Shown one piece after another: positions 27,261 through 36,039 of a stretch of 64,000 nucleotides of DNA. The stretch's first letter is position 1; every line of letters starts with the position of its first letter. The position numbers were made by a program, and so were the translations under genes. A model generated the notes under the pieces. That model was not told the DNA's origin, searched no databases, and was given only the letters and a program-made list of their open reading frames with translations. Origin of the DNA: Candidatus Acidulidesulfobacter diazotrophicus (lineage in GTDB: Bacteria; SZUA-79; Acidulodesulfobacterales; Acidulodesulfobacteraceae); assembly GCA_004195025.1 (NCBI GenBank), contig SGBB01000002.1, positions 124,001 to 188,000 on the forward strand, read 5' to 3'.

Positions 27261-27920
27261 ATGAAAAAAAAATCGTATATAGTAGCAATTACAGGAGCGT
27301 CAGGCTCGATATACGGTTTTAGACTTTTAGAAGAATTAATAAATCATAATTATTATGTTTATCTGATTATTTCAAAGCCTGCTTTTAAAGTTATAAAAGA
27401 TGAATTAAATATGTTTAGCTGTATAAATTTAAATAATAATGAAAATGGCGCAACGAATACAAACTATATATATAATAATATATATAGCGAGATTAAATCA
27501 AAATTTAATATAGACGATAAAGATAATTATGAATATTTAGACGAAATGTTTATTGAAGCAAAAATATCCAGCGGTTCTGCTTCGGGTATTAGAGGAATGG
27601 CTGTTATTCCTTGTTCTATGGGCAGTTTATCAAGAATTGCAAACGGGAGCTCAGGAAATTTAATTGAAAGAGCATCGGATGTTATGCTTAAAGAGCGTAA
27701 AAAGTTGATTGTCTCCCCTAGAGAAACGCCTTTAAACGATATACATCTAAAAAATATGCTTTCTTTAAGCAGATCTGGAGCTATAATATTACCTCCGATA
27801 CCTGCTTTTTATAATAAACCTAAAAGTATTGACGATATGGTTAATTTTATTATAGGAAAAATAATGGATTCATTTGGAATTGAAAATAATATATATAAAA
27901 GATGGGAGACTAATAACTAA
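27261..27920 (+). CDS. ubiX: UbiX-family flavin prenyltransferase
   Basis: Makes prenylated FMN, the cofactor of UbiD. Rossmann-like flavoprotein: N-terminal AITGASGSIYGFRLLEEL FMN loop, SGSASGIRGMAVIPCSMGSLSRIANGSSGNLIERASDVMLKE (split here for brevity: SGSxS, then IPCSMGS, then NLIERASD), and the RETPLNDIHLKNM motif near 155-167. 219 aa, slightly longer than the usual 190-200 because of an Asn-rich insert at about 53-90. Physically linked to ubiD/ubiA and mqnE. Confidence 0.92.
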   Translation: MKKKSYIVAITGASGSIYGFRLLEELINHNYYVYLIISKPAFKVIKDELNMFSCINLNNNENGATNTNYIYNNIYSEIKSKFNIDDKDNYEYLDEMFIEAKISSGSASGIRGMAVIPCSMGSLSRIANGSSGNLIERASDVMLKERKKLIVSPRETPLNDIHLKNMLSLSRSGAIILPPIPAFYNKPKSIDDMVNFIIGKIMDSFGIENNIYKRWETNN

Positions 27921-28056
27921 CTAATATAATATTATTATAAATAAATATAAAACTAACTAATAAAAATAAATAGCTAATAAAATAAAATAAATCAAATAAC
28001 TAATATATTTATAAAATAATAAATAAAATATTAATAAAAAAAATAGTAAAATAATA

Positions 28057-29130
28057 ATGACAAACTTTGAAATTATTAAAAATAAAGTTTATAATAATAT
28101 AAGGCTTAGTGATGAAGACGGTTTATTTTTATTTTCCTCGAATGATATTTTGACGACAGGGGAACTCGCAGGTTATAAAAATTTTAAAATAAATGGCGAT
28201 AATGTATATTATGTTGTAAATATTCATATTAATTATACTAATATTTGTGTTAATCAATGCGCTTTTTGCGCTTTTTACAGAAAAGAGAATCAGAAAGACG
28301 CATATGCTTTTAATATAGATGAAATAATTAATTTTATAAGATCTTATTCTAAGGAAAATAATTTTAAAGAAATACACATCGTCGGGGGTCTTCATCCGTC
28401 TTTGCCTTATGAGTATTATCTTGAAATGGTTTCAAGAATAAAAGAAAATTTTCCTTATGCCAATATTCAAGCCTTTACCGCAGTTGAAATAGATTATCTA
28501 TCTAAAATTTCAGGATTATCTATTGAAAATGTTCTGACTGATTTGAAAAATAATGGATTAGGAAGTCTTCCAGGAGGAGGAGCCGAAATCTTTAATAATA
28601 ATTTAAGAAAAAAATTATGTCCGCAGAAAATAAATGCGGAAAAATGGATAGAAATTCATAAAACAGCCCATAATCTTAGTATATGGTCAAATGCATCAAT
28701 GCTTTACGGAGTGAAAGAATCTTATATGGATAGAATTAACCATTTGAAAATCTTAAGAGACGCCCAGGATATTACAGGAGGATTTCAATCTTTCATTCCA
28801 TTCGCTTTCCAGCCTAAAAATACCGCAATAAAAAATTCTAATAAAACTTCAGGTTATGATGATTTAAAAGTTATAGCCGTATCTCGACTTTATTTAGATA
28901 ATTTTAAACATATAAAAACATTTTTTGTTAATTTAGGTATAAATTTAGCTCAGGTTTCTTTGTCTTTTGGGGCAGACGATATTGACGGAACTCTCATAAA
29001 AGAAAATATATCTCATAGCGCAGGAGCCGATACGGAGGATGGCTTGAGCGTCAAAAGGCTAAGGAAAATTATTGAAGAAACCGGAAAAATTCCTATAGAA
29101 CGGGATACTTTTTATAATATTATAGTTTGA
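28057..29130 (+). CDS. mqnE: Aminofutalosine synthase MqnE (radical SAM)
   Basis: Radical-SAM enzyme that builds aminofutalosine from 3-[(1-carboxyvinyl)oxy]benzoate and SAM in the futalosine pathway. Cluster cysteines Cys64, Cys68 and Cys71 (CVNQCAFC). GSLPGGGAEIF, the AHNLSIWSNASMLYG strand, LRDAQDITGGFQSFIPFAFQP and FGADDIDGTLIKE are diagnostic of the MqnE/MqnC family; the GLGSLPGGGAE form and the long FIPFAFQP block favour MqnE over MqnC. 357 aa. Last gene of the ubiD-ubiA-ubiX-mqnE set. mqnA, B, C and D are not in the window. Confidence 0.88.
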   Translation: MTNFEIIKNKVYNNIRLSDEDGLFLFSSNDILTTGELAGYKNFKINGDNVYYVVNIHINYTNICVNQCAFCAFYRKENQKDAYAFNIDEIINFIRSYSKENNFKEIHIVGGLHPSLPYEYYLEMVSRIKENFPYANIQAFTAVEIDYLSKISGLSIENVLTDLKNNGLGSLPGGGAEIFNNNLRKKLCPQKINAEKWIEIHKTAHNLSIWSNASMLYGVKESYMDRINHLKILRDAQDITGGFQSFIPFAFQPKNTAIKNSNKTSGYDDLKVIAVSRLYLDNFKHIKTFFVNLGINLAQVSLSFGADDIDGTLIKENISHSAGADTEDGLSVKRLRKIIEETGKIPIERDTFYNIIV

Positions 29131-29358
29131 TTAGTCTGTTTCAAGCTTTAAAACGCAAATTAAAGAGCATATATTTTATAGTTTAATTTATTTAAATATT
29201 AAACTTTTTGTATTTGCTAATATAATTTAAAAATTTTTAAAAAGTATTATTTTGGATTTATTAGATATTATCATATTAAATAAAATTATGCTTATAAATT
29301 TCAATTAAGAAATATAAGATTATTTGTATAATTAATTTAATAAATTAGGAGGTAAGTC

Positions 29359-29850
29359 ATGTTTAAAACAAATGAATTTATTTTTTATCCCGGTTATGGG
29401 GTAGGAATTATTAAGGAGACCACTGTTCAAAAAGTAGGGTCGGTTGAAATTTCATTTTATAATATTGTTGTAATTGAGAACAATATGAAAATTATGGTTC
29501 CGGTGAAAAATTCCGACGAAGTAGGTTTAAGACCGTTAATTACCATGGAAGATATTAAAAAAGTGTTTGATGTTCTTGAATGCAAAGAAGACAAACATTC
29601 TTTCGCTAAAAAAGAATCATGGAACAAAAGGTATAATGGATATAATATTAAATTGTGTTCTTCGTGCCTATTCGAAGTAGCCGAAGTCTTAAGAGACCTT
29701 TATATACTAAAAGCCGTAAAAGATCTTTCTTTCGCTGAAAAGAAAATGTTTGAAAAGGCAAAACATTTAATAGTTACAGAAATATCTACAGTTACCCAGA
29801 GACCGTTCAGTTATATTGAAGACCAGATTAAAAGAATTTTTATACAATAA
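29359..29850 (+). CDS. carD: CarD/CdnL-family transcription regulator
   Basis: RNA-polymerase-binding factor that stabilises open complexes at housekeeping promoters. The N-terminal Tudor-like RNAP-interaction domain (FYPGYGVGIIKET...ISFYNIVVIENNMKIMVPV, with the D/NEVGLRPLI turn) and a C-terminal helical domain (about 65-163) match CdnL/CarD architecture. 163 aa. A strong ribosome-binding site (AGGAGG) sits 8 nt before the ATG, one of the best in the window, consistent with abundant expression. Confidence 0.9.
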   Translation: MFKTNEFIFYPGYGVGIIKETTVQKVGSVEISFYNIVVIENNMKIMVPVKNSDEVGLRPLITMEDIKKVFDVLECKEDKHSFAKKESWNKRYNGYNIKLCSSCLFEVAEVLRDLYILKAVKDLSFAEKKMFEKAKHLIVTEISTVTQRPFSYIEDQIKRIFIQ

Positions 29851-30081
29851 AAATTTTAGAAATATGAAATATTGGGTTCTGAAATATGCATTATTATTTA
29901 AATTTTTATATGCCATATAAATTTAAAAATAATAATAACAATAATAATAAATATTAAAAAAACTTAAATTAAATTATATAAACATTATTAAATAACTTAC
30001 ATAATTACATAATTAATCAGTTTACTAACTAATTTACTAACTAACTAACTAATTAAATTAATGAATTAATTTAATACTGAC

Positions 30082-31143
30082 ATGAATTTTATAAAAAAGA
30101 AACCTATTTTTTTCGTCAGATTGTTGCTTATTTTAATATCTTCTGTTTTGGGTTTTTTAATAGGTAAAGAATATTGGCATAATGATTTTTTGGCTTACGT
30201 TGGACTCTTATTTGGGTTTACAATAGGATTTATAGTTGTTACGTTGGAAAAAAGTATGGAAAATATTTCTACAAGAAAGATATTAAGCGGGGGCATAGGA
30301 TTATTTATTTCTCTTTACGTAGTTAATTATTTAACTTATAAATTATTTAAAACTTTTTTTACAAGCGGCTTATTAGGATATGCATCTTACGCATTTATAA
30401 ATTTTGTTGCAGGCTATATCGGATTGATTATAGGACTCAGGGCTAACGAAGAAATTGCGGCATTGGCTGCTAAATCTTATGTTGGCGAGTCTTTAAACGG
30501 TTTATCCAAAAGAGAATTAAATTCAAATCAATCTGACGAAATTAAAATAATAGACACTAGTTCTTTAATTGACGGACGCATATTAGACGTAGCGAAGACT
30601 AAATTTATAGAAGGTACGTTCGTCATTCCGACATTTGTTCTGCACGAACTTCAGCATATAGCAGACTCCCAGGATCCTCTCAAAAGAGTTAAAGGCAGAA
30701 GAGGTCTTGATATGTTAAATGAAATGAGGGAAGATAAAAATATTAATATAGAATTTATAGATAAAGATTATCCAAAAATTAGAGAAGTAGATATAAAATT
30801 GATGGCTCTTGCAAAAGAAATGGATGCGAAAATTATTACGAATGATTTTAATTTAAACAAAGTAGCTCAGGTTCAAAATATTCAGGTGTTAAATATTAAC
30901 GACCTTGTAAAAGCTCTCCGTCCTATTTTGCTTCCAGGAGAGACTATGAATATTCTCATTGCAAAAGAAGGAAGAGAAAAAAATCAAGGAATCGGTTATA
31001 TGGATGACGGTACAATGATAGTCGTCGAAGATGCTATGAGATTAGTTGGCACCGAATTAGAAGTTATGGTCACCAGTATTTTGCAAACTTCAAGCGGAAG
31101 AATGATTTTCGCTAAAATAAATTATGACAGAGAAAGAGTTTAG
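30082..31143 (+). CDS. PIN-TRAM domain membrane protein (YacL type)
   Basis: Four N-terminal transmembrane helices (about 8-28, 37-55, 70-90 and 97-119), then a PIN ribonuclease-fold domain starting KIIDTSSLIDGRILD (Asp158 and Asp164), with HELQHIAD, GRRGLDML and KIITNDFNLNKVA (acidic site residues), and a C-terminal TRAM domain at about 280-345 (GYMDDGTMIVVEDA...GTELEVMVTSILQT). 353 aa is the usual size. Usually found near ispD/ispF, carD and gltX in many bacteria, as here. RNA substrate unknown. Stop is 9 nt before gltX. Confidence 0.9.
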   Translation: MNFIKKKPIFFVRLLLILISSVLGFLIGKEYWHNDFLAYVGLLFGFTIGFIVVTLEKSMENISTRKILSGGIGLFISLYVVNYLTYKLFKTFFTSGLLGYASYAFINFVAGYIGLIIGLRANEEIAALAAKSYVGESLNGLSKRELNSNQSDEIKIIDTSSLIDGRILDVAKTKFIEGTFVIPTFVLHELQHIADSQDPLKRVKGRRGLDMLNEMREDKNINIEFIDKDYPKIREVDIKLMALAKEMDAKIITNDFNLNKVAQVQNIQVLNINDLVKALRPILLPGETMNILIAKEGREKNQGIGYMDDGTMIVVEDAMRLVGTELEVMVTSILQTSSGRMIFAKINYDRERV

Positions 31144-31152
31144 GTAAAAACA

Positions 31153-32973
31153 ATGCATAATAATATAGACAACGATAATAATATTAATAGCAGCGTCAAT
31201 AATAATATTGACAACGAAGGTAATATTAGAGTGCGGTTTGCTCCTAGTCCTACCGGGCATTTGCATATAGGCGGTTTAAGGACAGCCCTATTTAATTATC
31301 TGTTCGCTAAAAAAAATAACGGTAAACTCATTTTAAGAATTGACGATACCGATATTGCAAGAAGTAAAAAAGAATATGAAGACTCAATCATAAGCGATAT
31401 GAAATGGTTTGATATAAAATATGACGAATTTTATAGACAATCCGAAAGAAAAGATGTATATAGAAAATATTTAAAAATCCTTGAAGAAAAAGGTTATATT
31501 TATGAATGTTTTTGCACAGAAGAAGAACTTTTAAGATCAAAAGAATTGTCTATTAATCTTAAAAAGCCTTATATTTATAACGGCAGATGCCTTCATCTTA
31601 ATAATTCCGAAAAAGAAAATTTAAGAAAAAAATTGGCGGATGCAGGATTATCTCCGTCAATAAGGTTAAATATGCTGAAGTTAGGTTTGGAACAGATAGA
31701 GTTTGAAGATATTGTTCACGGAAGAGTTGCTTTTCACGTTAAACTTCTCGGAGATTTTGTTTTAAAAACTTCCGATAACAGATTTACGTATAATTTTGCT
31801 TCAATAATTGATGATATTGATTTAGGTATATCGCATATAATAAGGGGAGAGGACCATATTTCAAATACCCCGAGGCAAATATTGCTATGCAAGGCATTGG
31901 GAAAATCCAACCCTGTTTTTGCCCATATTTCTCTTTTATACGGAAAAGACGGCAAACTTATGTCAAAAAGGGATTTTAATGCTAATTTAGAATATTACAA
32001 AAAGGAAGGCTATTTGCCGCAAGCTATTCTTAATTATCTTGCTATAACGGGCAATACTTTTGTCGTGAATAATAATAGCAATGGAATATATAATAGCAAC
32101 AATACTGATTTTAATCAAACGATACTGCCGATTATTGACGATAATAATGAAAATAATGGAATACATAATGATGAAAATTTGTTAGATAAAGATAAAGATA
32201 AAGTTAAAGATAAGGAAATTTTTAGTTCTATTAATGAAATGGCTCAATATTTTGACATAAAAAGAGCTAAAAATTCAGGCGCTATATTTAGCGAAGACAA
32301 ATTAAAATTTGTTAATGAAAAATGGCTTCAGCATTTAAATGCGGAGACTTTAATTTCTATAATAAAAGAAAAATTTATGCTGACGAGTCATATATTATTA
32401 TCCGATATAGATAGTAATACAGATAGTAATAATAAAAATAAAAACATTGATATTATGGATTGCGCAGAAAAAGAATACGGAAAAGAAGGGCTAATCCTTA
32501 TTATAGATTTTTTAAAAAATGAATACAAAACGGTTAAAGAAATTATTTTAGAGCTTAATAATGTTTTTTTAAATAAAGAAAATCCAGATTTTATTAATTG
32601 CGACAAGGAAATATTACAATTATTGTATATAAATTTTAATGAAATAGGCAGCAGCAGCAATAATATAAATATTAATACAAAGAAAAACGGCAATGAATTT
32701 TGCTCTGAAATTGATAAATATAGTGATAGCAGAAATGTTAATAATAATATTAATAATAAAGAAGCAATTAATAAGAATTTTTTGGATTTTAATGAAACAG
32801 CCGTTAAAAATGTAATACAAAAAATATCTAAAGAAAATAAAAAAAATATTAAAGATATTTATGAAAATTTTAGAATGGCTTTAACAGGAAGGACCATTGG
32901 TCCTTCAATAATAAAAATTGCTTCATTGCTCGGTAAAGAAAGGGTTTTGAAGAAATTAAATAATTATTTATAA
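31153..32973 (+). CDS. gltX: Glutamyl-tRNA synthetase with Asn-rich inserts
   Basis: Class I aminoacyl-tRNA synthetase charging tRNA-Glu. The HIGH-type motif HLHIGG is at residues 36-41 in FAPSPTGHLHIGGLRTALFNY, and the KMSKR loop is LMSKR at 269-273. The usual length is about 465-510 aa; this one has 606. The extra length comes from Asn-rich stretches at the N-terminus (1-24), about 305-350, 415-432 and 520-560, none of which interrupt a catalytic motif. They may be hydrophilic surface loops. Translation seems coupled to the PIN-TRAM gene. An additional GluRS paralogue elsewhere cannot be excluded. Confidence 0.93.
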   Translation: MHNNIDNDNNINSSVNNNIDNEGNIRVRFAPSPTGHLHIGGLRTALFNYLFAKKNNGKLILRIDDTDIARSKKEYEDSIISDMKWFDIKYDEFYRQSERKDVYRKYLKILEEKGYIYECFCTEEELLRSKELSINLKKPYIYNGRCLHLNNSEKENLRKKLADAGLSPSIRLNMLKLGLEQIEFEDIVHGRVAFHVKLLGDFVLKTSDNRFTYNFASIIDDIDLGISHIIRGEDHISNTPRQILLCKALGKSNPVFAHISLLYGKDGKLMSKRDFNANLEYYKKEGYLPQAILNYLAITGNTFVVNNNSNGIYNSNNTDFNQTILPIIDDNNENNGIHNDENLLDKDKDKVKDKEIFSSINEMAQYFDIKRAKNSGAIFSEDKLKFVNEKWLQHLNAETLISIIKEKFMLTSHILLSDIDSNTDSNNKNKNIDIMDCAEKEYGKEGLILIIDFLKNEYKTVKEIILELNNVFLNKENPDFINCDKEILQLLYINFNEIGSSSNNININTKKNGNEFCSEIDKYSDSRNVNNNINNKEAINKNFLDFNETAVKNVIQKISKENKKNIKDIYENFRMALTGRTIGPSIIKIASLLGKERVLKKLNNYL

Positions 32974-33276
32974 TTTATTATGAATAGACTATATTGTACG
33001 TTTAGAAATTATTGATATATTACAAATTAAATATAATAATATATAATTAATTATAATTTAATTATATAGGATTGACACAGAATTTTGACCGGTCCCAATA
33101 ATACCGATCTTCTGTTACCAATTTAGATACCCTCCTTTTTGAGATTAATTAAGGTTTAAAATTACACAAGGTATTAATTGTATCAAGACAGTATTTTATT
33201 GCAACATAGCGACTTCACTTTTTAATCGGCGTTTTCTTTAATTTTAGTTCGGTGTTTTCTTTATTATACATTCGGT

Positions 33277-33354
33277 GACGATAATTGGTATAAAAAAGCT
33301 ACAGTTCAAGGAAATGCTCAAGCTGAAAATGATTTAGGTTCATATTATTATTAA
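33277..33354 (+). pseudogene. Remnant of a Sel1-repeat (TPR-like) protein C-terminus
   Basis: An open stretch of 25 codons ending in TAA reads WYKKATVQGNAQAENDLGSY, the Sel1-repeat consensus (WYxKAAxQGxAxAQxxLGxxY). No start codon or upstream reading frame accompanies it. It is a scar of a larger gene, just before the methyltransferase and inside the direct-repeat-bounded module. Confidence 0.55.
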
Positions 33355-33433
33355 TAATACATTATGAGAAATAAATAATTTTTATGATATAATAATTTCT
33401 TAGATAAATTTTAACAATAAAGGGGGTTCAATT

Positions 33434-34750
33434 GTGGTTAAAACCCGTCATAAGATAATTATCGGAGACTCAAGAATAATGAAAGAGTCTGAAGACGAAA
33501 GCGTTCACCTTGTTGTTACATCCCCTCCTTACTGGCAATTAAAAGACTATGGAATAGCCGAACAGATAGGTTTTAACGATAGTTACGAAAGTTATATTAA
33601 TAATCTTAATCTTGTTTGGAAGGAATGCTACAGGGTTTTACATAATGGCTGCAGATTATGCATAAATATAGGCGACCAGTTTGCAAGGGCAGTTTATTAC
33701 GGACGGTATAAGGTAATCCCTATCAGGACGGAAATTATCAAGTTCTGCGAAACTATTGGATTTGATTATATGGGGGCCATTATATGGCAAAAGGTTACTA
33801 CGTCGAATACCACAGGCGGGGCAACAATAATGGGGTCATTTCCTTATCCGAGGAACGGTATTTTAAAATTAGACTACGAATTCATTTTAATATTTAAAAA
33901 AGAAGGTATTCCTCCGAAACCTACAAAAGAGAATAAAGAATCGTCAAGACTTACGAAAGAAGAATGGAATTATTATTTTCAAGGACACTGGAATTTTGCT
34001 GGAGCAAAGCAAGATGCCCACATAGCAATGTTTCCTGAAGAATTACCTAAAAGATTAATAAAAATGTTTTCTTTTGTCGGAGATACCGTTATAGACCCAT
34101 TTCTTGGAAGCGGAACTACATCCCTATCGGCGAAAAACTTAAATCGCAATTCAGTCGGATATGAAATTAATCATAATTTTATAGATACGATAAAAAATAA
34201 ACTTGGCATTGATTATTCAGCCATAAAACAAGTTGATAACGCCGCCGATTTCAATATTATCAATGGCAGCCATAATGACCCCTCTGTTTATCAGGAAATG
34301 ATAAATAGACTGCCCTATATTTTTAAAGACCCGCACAAATTCAATAAAAAGGTTGACCCTAAAAAGTTACAATTCGGTTCCAAGATAGATGAAAATAGTG
34401 GGGCGCGTGAGGAATATTTTACGGTAAAAGAGGTAATAAGCCCTGAATTTATAAAGCTAAGTAAAGGATTAACGATAAAGCTGCTTGGCATCAAACAAAA
34501 TCCGATTGTTAACGGTAAGGCTTTGGCATACCTTATAGATAAATTAAAAGGGCAAAAGGTTTTTTTGAGATACGATAGCTTAAAGTATGATAATGAAAAT
34601 AATCTACTATGTTATCTTTACCTGCAAAATAAAACCTTTATTAACGCCCATTTAATAAAAGAAGGATTGGTTGCCGTGGATACAGAGACCGATTTTAAAT
34701 ATAAAGAAAGGTTTATTAACCTAAATAGGGGCGGTTATGCCGAAAAATAA
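33434..34750 (+). CDS. DNA methyltransferase (beta class) with C-terminal nuclease-fold-like extension
   Basis: Type II modification enzyme, amino-methyltransferase of the beta order: motif IV SPPY at 30-33 precedes motif I (AdoMet site) DPFLGSGTT at 221-229. SPPY is usual for N4-cytosine enzymes, though N6-adenine is possible. Residues about 345-432 (KLLGIKQNP, LAYLIDKLKGQKVFLRYD, LCYLYLQNKTFINAHLIKEGLV) look like a thermonuclease (SNase) fold, but the arginine/glutamate catalytic positions seem replaced, so it may be a DNA-binding relic. Starts at GTG with AGGGGG upstream. Overlaps the nuclease gene by 14 nt. Confidence 0.87.
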   Translation: MVKTRHKIIIGDSRIMKESEDESVHLVVTSPPYWQLKDYGIAEQIGFNDSYESYINNLNLVWKECYRVLHNGCRLCINIGDQFARAVYYGRYKVIPIRTEIIKFCETIGFDYMGAIIWQKVTTSNTTGGATIMGSFPYPRNGILKLDYEFILIFKKEGIPPKPTKENKESSRLTKEEWNYYFQGHWNFAGAKQDAHIAMFPEELPKRLIKMFSFVGDTVIDPFLGSGTTSLSAKNLNRNSVGYEINHNFIDTIKNKLGIDYSAIKQVDNAADFNIINGSHNDPSVYQEMINRLPYIFKDPHKFNKKVDPKKLQFGSKIDENSGAREEYFTVKEVISPEFIKLSKGLTIKLLGIKQNPIVNGKALAYLIDKLKGQKVFLRYDSLKYDNENNLLCYLYLQNKTFINAHLIKEGLVAVDTETDFKYKERFINLNRGGYAEK

Positions 34751-35459
34751 AAAAGAAAAATATTCGAAAGAATTTGGCAAAAAAGAAAAAGTTCTTAATT
34801 ATACCTGCCAGACTTATCAGTTATCAAGACCGGATAAAGTCGGAGCGGTTATGGCACTAATAAGGGAATGCCAGCCTAAATCTTTTGAAGATTGGGAACG
34901 CTGGTATTTTGAAAATGCTTATACGGAAAGCAGGAGTAAGAGTAAGACAAGAACCAAAATCACGAAAGAGGAACTTATAGAGCTTGGCGAAAGATTATAT
35001 GTTAAAATTAAAGAAATTGTTATACCTGAATGGGAAGAAGCATTCAGACAATTAACCCTTCAGGATTGCACCGACTATATTTATAATCTGACAATATGCA
35101 GGACATATGACGGCTTTTTGACGGAAAAGTCCGTAATAAACGATAACTTAGCTAAAAGATTTCCGGACGTTAATTTTCTTGAATCCGATCCCCAGCTTGA
35201 CCATGCAGGGGATATAGATTACCTAGGTTGGATTGGAGATAAAGCTTTTGGCATACAGATAAAACCAGTAACGGCCAGAGCAAACTTTGGTAACTATTCC
35301 GCTTCGGAAAGAATGAAAGCAAGTTTCGAAGAATTTGAGGAAAAATTCGGCGGTAAGGTTTTTATCGTCTTCAGCGTTGACGATAAAGTTGAGAATAAGG
35401 AAATTCTATCTGAAATAGAGGATGAAATCTCAAGACTAAAAGCAGGGAGAAAAATATAG
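34737..35459 (+). CDS. Type II restriction endonuclease, MjaI-like
   Basis: 240-residue protein partnered with the upstream methyltransferase by a 14-nt overlap. The N-terminal block (LSRPDKVGAVMALIRECQPKS split as RPDKVGAVM and IRECQPKSFEDW) recalls the MjaI family, and a PD-(D/E)xK-type site is likely: Asp in GDIDYLGW followed by the GIQIKP strand (Gln-Ile-Lys in place of Glu-x-Lys). MjaI cuts CTAG; whether this enzyme shares that site is untested, and CTAG is present in several places in the window. Family call rests on recollection of motifs, so moderate. Confidence 0.65.
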   Translation: MPKNKKEKYSKEFGKKEKVLNYTCQTYQLSRPDKVGAVMALIRECQPKSFEDWERWYFENAYTESRSKSKTRTKITKEELIELGERLYVKIKEIVIPEWEEAFRQLTLQDCTDYIYNLTICRTYDGFLTEKSVINDNLAKRFPDVNFLESDPQLDHAGDIDYLGWIGDKAFGIQIKPVTARANFGNYSASERMKASFEEFEEKFGGKVFIVFSVDDKVENKEILSEIEDEISRLKAGRKI

Positions 35460-35529
35460 TTTTAATTTATTAATAATTTAATTATACAGGATTGACACAG
35501 AATTTTGAACAGTCCCCTGAAGATTAAAT

Positions 35530-36018
35530 TTAATAAATTTTTTCAATTAAACAAACGGAAAAACATTCTATTGCTTCGCCTTTACCCACGCTATCTATAC
35601 CTTCTTTAGTTTTGCCTTTAATATTAATGCATGATTGAGGTATATCTAATGCCCCAGAAATTGCAAAAATCATTTCCTCTTTGTAATCTTTTATTTTTGG
35701 TGTCTGCGTTATTATCGTAATGTCAATATTAATTATGCTGCAGCCTTTACCCTTAATTATTAAATATGCTTCTTTCAACATAAAAACGCTGCCGATATTC
35801 TTAGTTGATTCGATATTATCGGGGAATAATGTTCCTATATCGCTTAAACCTGCTGCTCCTAGCAAAGCATCGGTCAAAGAGTGCAGGACGACATCCCCGT
35901 CTGAATGGGCAACCGTTCCAATATGATTTTCAATTAAAATTCCGCCTAAATACAGAGGTTTTGTTTTATCGCCGAACCTGTGCAAGTCATAACCGTGTCC
36001 TATTTTTAAATTTGACAT
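35530..36018 (-). CDS. ispF: 2-C-methyl-D-erythritol 2,4-cyclodiphosphate synthase
   Basis: Non-mevalonate (MEP) pathway cyclase that forms the cyclic diphosphate. Zinc ligands Asp11, His13 (GYDLHRF) and His46 (in GDVVLHSLTDALLGA); the HSDGD loop at 38-42; GTLFPD; and CINIKGKTKEGIDSVGKGEAIE at the C-terminus (the family KATTxEGLGFxGRxEGI block). 162 aa. Second gene of the reverse-strand ispD-ispF pair, 21 nt after ispD. Feeds isoprenoid supply, including the quinone side chain made by UbiA. Confidence 0.95.
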   Translation of the reverse strand: MSNLKIGHGYDLHRFGDKTKPLYLGGILIENHIGTVAHSDGDVVLHSLTDALLGAAGLSDIGTLFPDNIESTKNIGSVFMLKEAYLIIKGKGCSIINIDITIITQTPKIKDYKEEMIFAISGALDIPQSCINIKGKTKEGIDSVGKGEAIECFSVCLIEKIY

Positions 36019-36039
36019 AATTAGTATTTAATGATTTTA

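Larger units (their letters stand above)
33055..35516. mobile_element. Restriction-modification module bounded by 42-bp direct repeats
   Basis: The copies at 33055-33096 and 35475-35516 match at 39 of 42 positions and share TTGACACAGAATTTTGA. They frame the methyltransferase/nuclease pair. This fits integration with a long target duplication, or capture between two decayed insertion-sequence ends; the repeat resembles IS256-type terminal repeats (resemblance only). No transposase or integrase is present. Confidence 0.5.

Noticed and set aside
30000-30060. ACTAACTAA-type tandem tract as a regulatory element
   Set aside because: Simple AT microsatellite of the kind found throughout the window; no promoter or structure.
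33073-33100. TTGACA box inside the direct repeat as a promoter
   Set aside because: No acceptable -10 element at 16-18 nt, and the sequence is explained better as a repeat end.
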